A DNA stretch of 64,000 nt from the NCBI RefSeq assembly GCF_963665245.1, contig NZ_OY762267.1, positions 4,188,001-4,252,000 of the forward strand, given 5' to 3'. Positions 1 through 6,986 of this stretch are shown here, piece after piece. The notes beneath the pieces are model-generated. The model had not been told where the DNA came from and did no database searches. It saw only the letters and a list, made by a program, of their open reading frames with translations. The translations under genes were made by a program, and so were the position numbers. Origin of the DNA: an uncultured Paludibaculum sp. (lineage in GTDB: Bacteria > Acidobacteriota > Terriglobia > Bryobacterales > Bryobacteraceae). How positions within the stretch are numbered: the stretch's first letter is position 1; every line of letters starts with the position of its first letter.

Positions 1-837
1 TCGAAGGTCGCGAGCCGGGCAAAATCGACGGGCACCAGCAAGTCCGTCGACGGCTCACGGATGCGCTCAGCTCTGGTGAGGAACCGTACAAAGACAACCG
101 CCGGTACAACGAGCGCCGCCGCCCTGAATGAGGCGGGCCAACGCCAGGCCGACGCACTCGCGCAGGCGCCCGGCGTGCTGCAGCTCAACTTGTTCGAAGG
201 GTACAGATCTGGCCGGGAAAGCTATTTCGTGGCCACGCGGACCATTCCCAACGGCAGTGAGCTGCAGGAATTCATCTACCTGCCTGACAATCAACAACTC
301 GCCCTCAATCCAATCACGTTCAAGTACGACATCGCGCCGGGCGAGTCGATCACGCTGACCAACATCAAGGATTTCGGTTTCTTTTGGGAGCGCGGCTTGA
401 CGGCCTACGCCATCAGAATTACGCTGCCCGATGGAACCGAAACCTGGACAGGTACGGACTTCCCGACCGACGACTGGGAAGGCTCCTACTACCGGACGTT
501 CGCCGATTTGCCCTACGTCCTGCCTGGCATCACAGGTACGAGGGAGTATCTGGAAAACGGTGCCACGATGGTCGAAATTAAAGGCCATTTCTGGACGGAC
601 ATCCCCGTACACGTGGTCTTCGAGGACCTGGTTATCCCGGCGGAGGCAGTTCATATTCTGGATGCCACCACGGTCGTCGTCAACTTGAGCCAGGCATCCG
701 GGTACTATTGGGATTCCGGTGTCGGGGACCTTGTCCAGCAGACATTTGATCCGACCACTGTGAGAGGATATCTGCTCACCGTGGGCCAGGGCGGTTTTAC
801 CGACACATTGCCCTTCCGGCACACCCCCATGCAGTAG
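1..837 (+). CDS. Hypothetical protein, 5' end outside the window
   Basis: The reading frame is open from the first base and ends with TAG at 835-837, so this is the C-terminal 278 residues of a longer protein; an internal ATG at 61 is possible but nothing marks it as a start. I do not recognise the family. The visible part is rich in Thr, Gly, Asp and aromatic residues with alternating hydrophobic stretches, typical of a secreted beta-sheet protein, and has no cysteine cluster or catalytic motif that I can name. It is followed 24 bp later by an intrinsic terminator, so it closes a transcription unit. The downstream gene is a secreted protease, but the terminator argues against co-transcription. 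Confidence 0.6.
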   Translation, partial: SKVASRAKSTGTSKSVDGSRMRSALVRNRTKTTAGTTSAAALNEAGQRQADALAQAPGVLQLNLFEGYRSGRESYFVATRTIPNGSELQEFIYLPDNQQLALNPITFKYDIAPGESITLTNIKDFGFFWERGLTAYAIRITLPDGTETWTGTDFPTDDWEGSYYRTFADLPYVLPGITGTREYLENGATMVEIKGHFWTDIPVHVVFEDLVIPAEAVHILDATTVVVNLSQASGYYWDSGVGDLVQQTFDPTTVRGYLLTVGQGGFTDTLPFRHTPMQ

Positions 838-861
838 CCCGCCGGACGAAGTAACTAAGAT

Positions 862-892
862 AAAGGCCCCGGGGTAACTCGGGGCCTTTTTC
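862..892 (+). terminator. Intrinsic terminator
   Basis: A perfect 10-bp stem (AAAGGCCCCG at 862-871 with CGGGGCCTTT at 880-889) encloses an 8-nt loop and runs into a short T tract. It lies 24 bp after the stop of the upstream partial gene and is the clearest Rho-independent terminator in the window. Confidence 0.88.
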
Positions 893-992
893 CGTCAAAC
901 CACAGCCTCTCAAAACCACTCCAAAGAGAATTTCCGATAGATTAGTACGTAGAGGACTCCGCGCCGCCACGGCTCGATCGGGTCTCGCCTTG

Positions 993-3350
993 ATGGGAAT
1001 AGGAATGCGCTGTCTTTTTGCTCTGTTGATCGCCACAGTCGCCTTCGCGCAGGACACCGTCTCGAATCGGTTCCTGGTGGAGCTAGCGGGGGCTCCCGCG
1101 ATGAAGGCCCAAGACACGGGCCGGCGGCGCGCTGAAATCCGATCGGAGCAGACCACGGTGGAAGGTGCGCTGAAGACCCGCCGGGCGATGGTGGTGGCGC
1201 GAGTGACGACCGTGGCCAATGTACTCGTGGTGCAGGCCAATAGTGCCCAGCAACTGGCGGGACTGCCCGGCGTCAAGCGCGTCGAACCGGTGGAGCGTTT
1301 CGACCTCTTCCTCATGAAGGCGCTCCCTATCCACGAGGTTCCGGCAGCCTGGGAAGCCACCGGCGGCCTGGCGAACGCCGGTAGGGGCGTCAAGATCGCT
1401 ATTTTGGACACCGGTATCGATATGACGCATCCCGGTTTCGCCGCCGGTGAAATGACCGCTCCGGAGGGCTTCCCCCTGGCTGATAGCGACGAAAACCTTG
1501 CGCTGACGAACGGAAAAGTCATTGTGGCGCGCAGCTTCGATGGCTGGCCGGTCACTGACTGGATAGGCCACGGAACGGCGGTGGCCATGACAGCCGCGGG
1601 CGTCCAGCATGAGAGCCCACGCGGCACCATCTCGGGTGTCGCCCCGGCCGCCTGGATCGGCGCGTACCGCGTATCCGACCTTTACGACGGGTCGATCTAC
1701 AGCGACATCGTGCTTCAAGCCCTGGATTGGGCGGTGCAGGACGGTATGGATGTGGTCAATATGAGCTTCGGGGCGGTGGGCAAGTATGGGGCGAGCAACT
1801 CGATCTATGGGGATGCCGTGCGCAATCTGGCGGATCTGGGCATCATCGTAGTGCGCTCGGCCGGCAACACCGCCGGGCCGATGACCGTGGACGATACGGC
1901 TTCTCAGGAACGGGTGATCGCTGTCGGGTCGAACATCGCCGGCGGGTCCGACCGCACGCAGGTGGCTCCTTCGGTAGGATCGGCCCTGGATGGCGAACCA
2001 TCCTCCCAGGTGACCAGCCACGAGCCCGTCAGCGGGCCGCTGGTGGACATTGCGGCGATGGACCCGTCAGGGTGGGCCTGCAGTCCCGAGCTCTTTCCGC
2101 CGGATAGCCTAAGAGGGGTAATCCCGCTTATCGAGCGAGGCGAATGCGCCTTTGAGACCAAGCTAGCCAACGTGGCGGCCGCCGGTGCGCCGGCAGCCGT
2201 GGTTTATAACATTGACGACCCCGAGTACGGCGATCCGGAGGCGCTCGTCACCATGTCGGTCGAGAATCCCGATCAGATTCCCGCGATCTTCCTGAAACGT
2301 AGCGACGGCCTCGCGCTGAAAGACGCGGCCGCTACCTTCGAGGACTTCCAGGTTGTCCTGCGGTTCCCGTTCTCCGGCGGCTCGCCCACCTCTCTCTCGT
2401 CGTTTTCCAGCAGGGGGCCCAGCGTCGAACTCCTTATCAAGCCAGACTTGGTAGCTACCGGCCAGCCCATCTACACAGCGGCGCTGAGAGAAGATTACGA
2501 TCCGGATTACTGCCCGGTCTGCGATCCCAGTGGCTATACCTCCACACAGGGCACCAGTTTCTCGGCCCCGCTGGTGGCTGGCGCAGCGGCCGTCCTCAAA
2601 GGTGCGCGCCCCGGATTGTCCGTCGATGAGTACCGCTCGATGCTGATTGATAGCGCCTCGCCGCTGGTGTTCGACAACGGCACTACCGCACCCGTGAACG
2701 CGGCGGGCGCCGGATACCTCAACCTCAAGAACGCCGTTACCTCGACCATCGTGGCCGCGCCGGTGTCGCTGTCCTTTGGCTCGGGCGGCGGGACCATTGA
2801 CCTTAACAAGGAAGTCACGCTCAAGAATCTGGGTGAATCCACCGCAACGTACGGGTTAACCCTCGAAACATCGGGCCCGATCCAACCGCTGCTGTCGGCG
2901 GAGGAGATCACGGTGGAGCCTGGCTCGACGGCGACATTTCATGTGAGTCTCTTGAGCGGTGGAGTCGACCCCGGCTCCTACCAGGGCTTCGTCAAAGTGA
3001 CGGACACCGAGTCTGGCGCCGTGGCCCGCATTCCCTACTGGTACGCGGTGGAAGGCGGGGCGGCCACAAGCATTACAGTCCTCAACGTCTCCACGTCGAC
3101 GCCACACATCAATAGCAACATAGGGGTTTACATACGGGTCCACGACGAGGCCGGGCTGGCCCTTGGCGCCACGGAGCCGGTAGTCGTGCCTGTTTCCGGC
3201 GGCGTCACGGTCACCAAAGTGGAGTCCGCCAGCTCCTTGTACCCCGGGTCGTGGCTCATCCAGTTACGGATGGGTGAGCAACCCGGCGCGAACGTGTTTC
3301 GCGTCGAGGTGGGCGACCTGAAGCAGACGTACTCCATCACAACGCCGTAG
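993..3350 (+). CDS. Secreted subtilisin-like (S8) serine protease with PA insert
   Basis: The protein of about 785 residues begins with a short hydrophobic signal sequence ending in AFAQ. The S8 catalytic triad is visible: Asp in ILDTGID (about residue 139), His in GHGTAVA (about 193) and Ser in GTSFSAP (about 522). Between His and Ser lies a protease-associated (PA) domain, recognisable by IERGECAFETK and AAVVYN around residues 370-410, as in lactocepin-type and plant subtilases. The last 200 residues form beta-rich modules resembling Fn3-like tails. It should hydrolyse proteins or peptides outside the cytoplasm. The start is uncertain: TTG at 990, ATG at 993 and ATG at 1005 are in frame; 1005 gives the shortest signal peptide. 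An insertion sequence begins 24 bp after the stop. Confidence 0.9.
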   Translation: MGIGMRCLFALLIATVAFAQDTVSNRFLVELAGAPAMKAQDTGRRRAEIRSEQTTVEGALKTRRAMVVARVTTVANVLVVQANSAQQLAGLPGVKRVEPVERFDLFLMKALPIHEVPAAWEATGGLANAGRGVKIAILDTGIDMTHPGFAAGEMTAPEGFPLADSDENLALTNGKVIVARSFDGWPVTDWIGHGTAVAMTAAGVQHESPRGTISGVAPAAWIGAYRVSDLYDGSIYSDIVLQALDWAVQDGMDVVNMSFGAVGKYGASNSIYGDAVRNLADLGIIVVRSAGNTAGPMTVDDTASQERVIAVGSNIAGGSDRTQVAPSVGSALDGEPSSQVTSHEPVSGPLVDIAAMDPSGWACSPELFPPDSLRGVIPLIERGECAFETKLANVAAAGAPAAVVYNIDDPEYGDPEALVTMSVENPDQIPAIFLKRSDGLALKDAAATFEDFQVVLRFPFSGGSPTSLSSFSSRGPSVELLIKPDLVATGQPIYTAALREDYDPDYCPVCDPSGYTSTQGTSFSAPLVAGAAAVLKGARPGLSVDEYRSMLIDSASPLVFDNGTTAPVNAAGAGYLNLKNAVTSTIVAAPVSLSFGSGGGTIDLNKEVTLKNLGESTATYGLTLETSGPIQPLLSAEEITVEPGSTATFHVSLLSGGVDPGSYQGFVKVTDTESGAVARIPYWYAVEGGAATSITVLNVSTSTPHINSNIGVYIRVHDEAGLALGATEPVVVPVSGGVTVTKVESASSLYPGSWLIQLRMGEQPGANVFRVEVGDLKQTYSITTP

Positions 3351-3365
3351 CCCTCGTCTGAGTCC

Positions 3366-3374
3366 GTGGGCGAT
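3366..3374. repeat. Target site duplication, left copy
   Basis: GTGGGCGAT lies directly outside the left inverted repeat and is repeated exactly at 5251-5259 directly outside the right one. A 9-bp direct repeat at both outer borders is the footprint of transposition. Confidence 0.9.
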
Positions 3375-3391
3375 CAGCCGTTTCGGAATCG
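3375..3391 (+). repeat. Left terminal inverted repeat of the IS
   Basis: CAGCCGTTTCGGAATCG pairs with the reverse complement of 5234-5250 at 16 of 17 positions (one A/T difference at position 14). Confidence 0.88.
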
Positions 3392-3496
3392 CGTGACTGA
3401 ATAGGCGGCCCTGGCGTGCACTGAGGCTTCGCGCACGATGGGGCCAAACTCGCGCCTATGTTCGCATTCGCAATTCTCTCTTGCTTTTGAGGCACT

Positions 3497-3518
3497 CTAG
3501 TGGTATTGCTACCACTAG
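3497..3518 (+). promoter_or_regulatory. Perfect hairpin abutting the first IS start codon
   Basis: CTAGTGGTA (3497-3505) and TACCACTAG (3510-3518) form a perfect 9-bp stem with a 4-nt loop. It ends one base before the ATG at 3519 and occupies the place where a ribosome binding site would be. It may limit translation of the transposase operon, especially from read-through transcripts, a known strategy in other IS families; here that is inference. Confidence 0.6.
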
Positions 3519-3887
3519 ATGTACGGCCCCTTCCTCGAACCCCGCGGCCCTCAGGCGGCCCGCCTCCGCAAGCGCAAAGCCGACTTGCTCGACCGCTTCC
3601 CCGTTCCTGCCGATTTGCTGCCCGGCTCGCTCGCTGAAAGCCATATGCGCTGCGGCAAGCCCGGCTGCCACTGCTCTAACCCCAATGACCCCGGTCATTC
3701 GTTCTGGACCCTCACCTACATGGTTCGGGCCAAGAAGCACACCCTCCACATCCCCAAGGACCTCGTCGACGAAGTCCGTCTCCGCGTCCAGGCTGGCCGC
3801 GAGTTCCAGGACGCCGTCCGCGAGATCCTGGCTGCCAACGCCGAGCTTCTGAAACTTTCAAGACAACAAAAGCGCTCACGGTCATGA
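3519..3887 (+). CDS. DUF6788-type IS accessory protein
   Basis: The 122-residue protein has the core MRCGKPGCHC followed by GHSFWTLTY and a basic region, which I associate with the DUF6788 proteins that accompany certain transposases. The CGKPGCHC cysteines and His could bind a metal, and the overall basic character fits DNA binding. It overlaps the transposase gene by the ATGA junction at 3884-3887, so the two are translationally coupled. No Shine-Dalgarno sequence precedes the ATG; a perfect hairpin is there instead. The biochemical role of the family is not established. Confidence 0.72.
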   Translation: MYGPFLEPRGPQAARLRKRKADLLDRFPVPADLLPGSLAESHMRCGKPGCHCSNPNDPGHSFWTLTYMVRAKKHTLHIPKDLVDEVRLRVQAGREFQDAVREILAANAELLKLSRQQKRSRS

Positions 3888-5077
3888 AAAAGCCGTCGCT
3901 CCGTGGCCTGAAATACTATGCGGCCAAGCGGCTTGGCCTTCACTCCTACTTCCACGACTGCGGGGATGGCCGCCAGCAGCCACGCATAGCCGCTCACGAC
4001 CTGTTGTGGGCGATTCTGGCTGGCCACAGTCTGCGCCAGACCAGTTTCCACGCCATCGAGGCACTTGTACACTCATCGTCCTGCCGGGAATTCGGCGTGC
4101 TCCATCGGTTTGGCGACGACACCCTGAGCTACTTCACGGAACGACTCGCGCCGGAGCCGACACGAATGGCCTTAGTGGGCATGCTGCGGCGGGCGAAAAG
4201 AAACAAGGCCTTTGACGCCGTCGCCAGAATTGGACTCGCCATCGATGGCACCACCGTCGGCCGTTGCAGCGCTCAGGGGTGTGCCAATTGCCGCCCCTAC
4301 CGCAATAGCGCGGGAGAAATCGCCGGATACCGCCACCATCTGGCTATGATCAGTGTCGTCGGAACGGGCCTGTCGTTGCCTTTCGACGTGGAACCGTACG
4401 GTCCAAAAGACAGTGAGTACGCAGCCGGACAGCGGCTCCTCAAGCGCACCATCCCCGCCCTCGGCGCTCGCTTTGCCGACTATCTCGTCGTCGATGCCGG
4501 ATTTGCGACCAGCACCTTCCTGCATGCCGCCGACGAGGCGGGAATCCCCGTTGTGGCAAGGCTCAAAGGGAATCTGCACGAGCTGATGGTCTCGGTTGAA
4601 CGATGCTTCGGCACCAGCCCGCCGGATCGTGTTTTGCAGGACGGAAAAGATCGAGTGGAACTGTGGGATGACGACCGCTTCGATCCATGGGAGACCCTCC
4701 AGTGGGACACGGTCCGGGTTGTGCGCTATCGCCAAACCAAACCCGATGGCACGGTGGTGCGAGCCGATTGGCTGACCAATCTGACGCCCCGGCAGGCAAA
4801 CAGTCTCGCCATCTACAAGATGGCGAAGAGCCGGTGGGAGATCGAAAACGAAGGTTTCAACGACTGCAAGTCCAGGCAGGGATTCGAACACATCTGCCAC
4901 CATCACGCCAACAGCCTACTGATCGGCTGGCTGCTGACCCTGGTTGCCCTCGTCGTGCTGAGACTATACCGACTGCGCTACCTGCATCGCGGCACGCATC
5001 CGGTCCTCAGCGCCATCGACCTGGTCCGGAGTTTCTGGCTGTCTCTCGGCCAAAAACGAGCCATTGATACAGGGTAG
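3884..5077 (+). CDS. IS4-like DDE transposase
   Basis: The 397-residue protein has the three acidic positions expected of a DDE transposase: Asp in LAIDGTTVG (about residue 113), Asp in YLVVDAGFA and Glu in SRWEIENEGFN, the last in the YREK-like position of the IS4 superfamily. A cluster CSAQGCANCRPYRN after the first Asp may bind zinc. The C-terminus is hydrophobic and basic. It starts inside the stop of the DUF6788 gene (ATGA overlap) and is full length, without frameshift. It should cut and join the ends at 3375 and 5250. Confidence 0.88.
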   Translation: MKKPSLRGLKYYAAKRLGLHSYFHDCGDGRQQPRIAAHDLLWAILAGHSLRQTSFHAIEALVHSSSCREFGVLHRFGDDTLSYFTERLAPEPTRMALVGMLRRAKRNKAFDAVARIGLAIDGTTVGRCSAQGCANCRPYRNSAGEIAGYRHHLAMISVVGTGLSLPFDVEPYGPKDSEYAAGQRLLKRTIPALGARFADYLVVDAGFATSTFLHAADEAGIPVVARLKGNLHELMVSVERCFGTSPPDRVLQDGKDRVELWDDDRFDPWETLQWDTVRVVRYRQTKPDGTVVRADWLTNLTPRQANSLAIYKMAKSRWEIENEGFNDCKSRQGFEHICHHHANSLLIGWLLTLVALVVLRLYRLRYLHRGTHPVLSAIDLVRSFWLSLGQKRAIDTG

Positions 5078-5233
5078 TCGGCCGTTTTCAGCGAACCGTC
5101 TCCGCGTCGCCCTGGGTGCAACTCAATTAAGTCCCTCTCCGATCCCCGCTGGGGAATGCTCATCCCTTTCCCAAAGCACCCCGGCGGAGTGCCAATCCCT
5201 TGCCAACAGGTCTTGCGCTACTGCGGACTTCTA

Positions 5234-5250
5234 CGAATCCGAAACGGCTG
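5234..5250 (-). repeat. Right terminal inverted repeat of the IS
   Basis: CGAATCCGAAACGGCTG is the inverted counterpart of 3375-3391 with one mismatch and ends exactly where the 9-bp target duplication begins. Confidence 0.88.
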
Positions 5251-5259
5251 GTGGGCGAT
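5251..5259. repeat. Target site duplication, right copy
   Basis: GTGGGCGAT, identical to 3366-3374, follows the right inverted repeat without any intervening base. Confidence 0.9.
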
Positions 5260-5306
5260 TTATTCGATTGTGGTTCACCGGTCCGTGGTGTACCATGAAC
5301 CATCAA

Positions 5307-5320
5307 GAGATAGCTATCTC
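5307..5320. repeat. 14-bp perfect palindrome
   Basis: GAGATAGCTATCTC is fully self-complementary and lies in the gap between the IS and greA, about 95 bp upstream of a TATAAT box. It could be an operator for a dimeric repressor; no regulator gene is adjacent. Confidence 0.3.
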
Positions 5321-5415
5321 GAGACGCACTTGCGGTCGCCTCTATTCCAGACTCGGGGGCGGCCGCTTTTTTGTGGAATGCAGGTCTGTAGGGCATCCGG
5401 CAGTTCACGGTGGTC

Positions 5416-5421
5416 TATAAT
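5416..5421 (+). promoter_or_regulatory. Candidate -10 box of greA
   Basis: A consensus TATAAT lies 28 bp upstream of the greA start. No good -35 hexamer is found at 16-18 bp spacing, so the promoter assignment rests on the -10 box and its position alone. Confidence 0.4.
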
Positions 5422-5449
5422 CGGAGTCTGGGAGCATGGTGTACACGCG

Positions 5450-5920
5450 ATGGAGGAATTGATCAAGAAACTGCAGGCGGAGATTACGGCGCTCGAGTAT
5501 GAGCTCCGGAATGAGCTGCCCAAGGAGATTCTGAAGGCGCGCGCGCACGGTGATTTGAAGGAGAACGCCGAGTTTCACGCGGCGAAAGAGCGCCAACGCT
5601 ATGTCGATGCCCGTCTATCCCAGTTGAAGAAGCGGCTGATGGACTTCTCCCTCATCGACATGTCGAAGATACCGCGTGACCGGGTGGGTCTCGGGTCCAC
5701 GGTTGTGGTGCTGGATCTCGATAAGGAAGAAGAAGTTAGCTACAAGATTGTGGCCAGCGAGGAGTCGGACGCGGCAAAGCGCATGATCTCCACGAGTTCG
5801 CCCATCGGGCGCGGGCTGCTGGGCAAACAGGTTGGTGATGAAGTGGCGATTCCCAGCCCCGGTGGGGTGCGGAAGATGGAAATCCTGAAACTGACGACGA
5901 TCCACGACGCAGTTGAGTAG
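5450..5920 (+). CDS. greA: Transcription elongation factor GreA
   Basis: The 156-residue product has the GreA length and layout: an N-terminal antiparallel coiled coil (residues 1-75) that enters the RNA polymerase secondary channel, with GDLKENAEFHAAKERQ in the loop region, then the C-terminal globular domain with the GRGLLGKQVGDEVAIPSPGG segment. It stimulates transcript cleavage by backtracked polymerase. The frame is open further upstream to 5156, but homology begins at MEELIKK. A TATAAT box lies upstream. The next gene follows after 23 bp on the same strand. Confidence 0.95.
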   Translation: MEELIKKLQAEITALEYELRNELPKEILKARAHGDLKENAEFHAAKERQRYVDARLSQLKKRLMDFSLIDMSKIPRDRVGLGSTVVVLDLDKEEEVSYKIVASEESDAAKRMISTSSPIGRGLLGKQVGDEVAIPSPGGVRKMEILKLTTIHDAVE

Positions 5921-5943
5921 GATGGATTGAGAAGGCAAGGTTC

Positions 5944-6594
5944 ATGACCTATACCCGCGCGATCGGCATTGGAGCGGGCAAGATTCTGTACTGGATAGTG
6001 CGCATGTTGGCGCTATCCCGCATTCACCCCAACGTACTGACGTTCATTGGGCTCCTGATCAATATCTACGCAGCCGTATTGCTGGCCTCCGGCAAGTTTT
6101 TCTACGCCGGCCTTGTCATCATCAGCGCCGGACTTTTCGATATGGTGGACGGTCGCGTAGCGCGCGAGACCAAGCAGGTCACGCGCTTCGGCGCGTTCTT
6201 CGATTCCGTGGTCGACCGCTACTCGGATCTGGCCCTGTTGATGGGCCTGCTCGTCTACTATGCCAACATCAATCGCAATTTTTACGTCGTTCTCACCGCT
6301 GTGGTGATGACGGCTTCGGTGATGATCAGCTATACCCGGTCCCGAGCTGAGAACGTGATCCCGTCCTGCAAAGCCGGCTTCCTGGAGCGTCCCGAACGGA
6401 TCGTCCTGCTCATCATTGGAGCCCTGTTTGACCGCATGGCGCCCGTCCTATGGGTGATCGCCGTTCTGGGCAACATCACGGTGATCCACCGCATGATGCA
6501 CACCTGGGATGTCACCAAGGCGATGGATTTGGCACAGGCGGCTGAACACTCCAAAGCCTCGAAGGAAATGCCGGCCGGCACGGCTGCCAACTGA
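5944..6594 (+). CDS. CDP-alcohol phosphatidyltransferase
   Basis: The 216-residue membrane protein carries the complete family signature DG-x2-AR-x8-G-x3-D-x3-D, seen as DGRVAR, then G, D and D in GAFFDSVVD (about residues 63-84). Several hydrophobic segments follow. Enzymes of this class swap the CMP of a CDP-linked lipid for an alcohol during phospholipid synthesis in the cytoplasmic membrane. The alcohol (glycerol phosphate, inositol phosphate, serine) cannot be read from the sequence. An AAGG ribosome site precedes the ATG, and it is 23 bp after greA, so co-transcription is likely. It is convergent with acpS. Confidence 0.9.
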   Translation: MTYTRAIGIGAGKILYWIVRMLALSRIHPNVLTFIGLLINIYAAVLLASGKFFYAGLVIISAGLFDMVDGRVARETKQVTRFGAFFDSVVDRYSDLALLMGLLVYYANINRNFYVVLTAVVMTASVMISYTRSRAENVIPSCKAGFLERPERIVLLIIGALFDRMAPVLWVIAVLGNITVIHRMMHTWDVTKAMDLAQAAEHSKASKEMPAGTAAN

Positions 6595-6608
6595 TCCTTC
6601 GGCGCGTC

Positions 6609-6986
6609 TTAGTCCTCGAGAATCAGAAACGCCTGTCCGTATTGTGCGGTGTGCGTCAGGGAAAGGTGGGCATGCTTGACGCCCAGTTTTTCCGCAATCT
6701 CTTTCGCGACACCGTGAAATGAGATGGTCGGGCGGCCGGAAGGCAGATTCGTCACCTCGAAGTCCTGCCAGGTGATGCCGTGGCGCCAACCCGTCCCAAT
6801 CGCCTTCATCCCAGCTTCCTTGGCGGCGAAGCGAGCGGCATAGCGTTCGTACTTGTTCGCCTTGCGGGCCACATAGGCGCGCTCGCGCTCGGTGTAGACC
6901 CGATTGAGAAAACGATCTCCATAGCGCTCGATGGAGGCCTTGATCCGATCGACTTCCGCCAGGTCGATTCCTGTGCCCACGATCAT
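6609..6986 (-). CDS. acpS: Holo-[acyl-carrier-protein] synthase
   Basis: At 125 residues this matches AcpS. The opening MIVGTGIDLAEVDRI contains the conserved GIDL motif with the Mg-binding Asp, and RFAAKEAGMKAIGTG is the second signature with the catalytic Glu. The enzyme transfers 4'-phosphopantetheine from CoA to the serine of ACP. Its ATG overlaps the stop of the upstream M14 peptidase gene (ATGA at 6983-6986), so it is translated from the peptidase transcript. The coupling to a secreted peptidase is unusual, since acpS more often sits with pdxJ, nnrD or alr. Confidence 0.95.
   Translation of the reverse strand: MIVGTGIDLAEVDRIKASIERYGDRFLNRVYTERERAYVARKANKYERYAARFAAKEAGMKAIGTGWRHGITWQDFEVTNLPSGRPTISFHGVAKEIAEKLGVKHAHLSLTHTAQYGQAFLILED

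Larger units (their letters stand above)
3375..5250 (+). mobile_element. Complete insertion sequence, 1876 bp
   Basis: The element is bounded by inverted repeats of 17 bp that agree at 16 positions and by a 9-bp target duplication. It carries two overlapping genes: a DUF6788 protein and a DDE transposase of the IS4-like superfamily. Both reading frames are intact and the duplicated flanks are identical, so the insertion looks recent and potentially active. It sits 24 bp after the subtilase stop and upstream of greA, having split one intergenic region. I cannot assign an ISfinder family name from the sequence alone. Confidence 0.9.

Noticed and set aside
67..822. 251-residue frame on the minus strand opposite the first gene
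   Set aside because: It shadows the plus-strand gene, has no ribosome site and shows the irregular Arg/Gly/Pro composition of antisense frames in GC-rich DNA.
5268..5305. TGGTTCA/TGAACCA inverted repeat near the IS as possible second IS end
   Set aside because: The real IS end is fixed by the 9-bp duplication at 5251-5259; the 7-bp repeat has no partner upstream.
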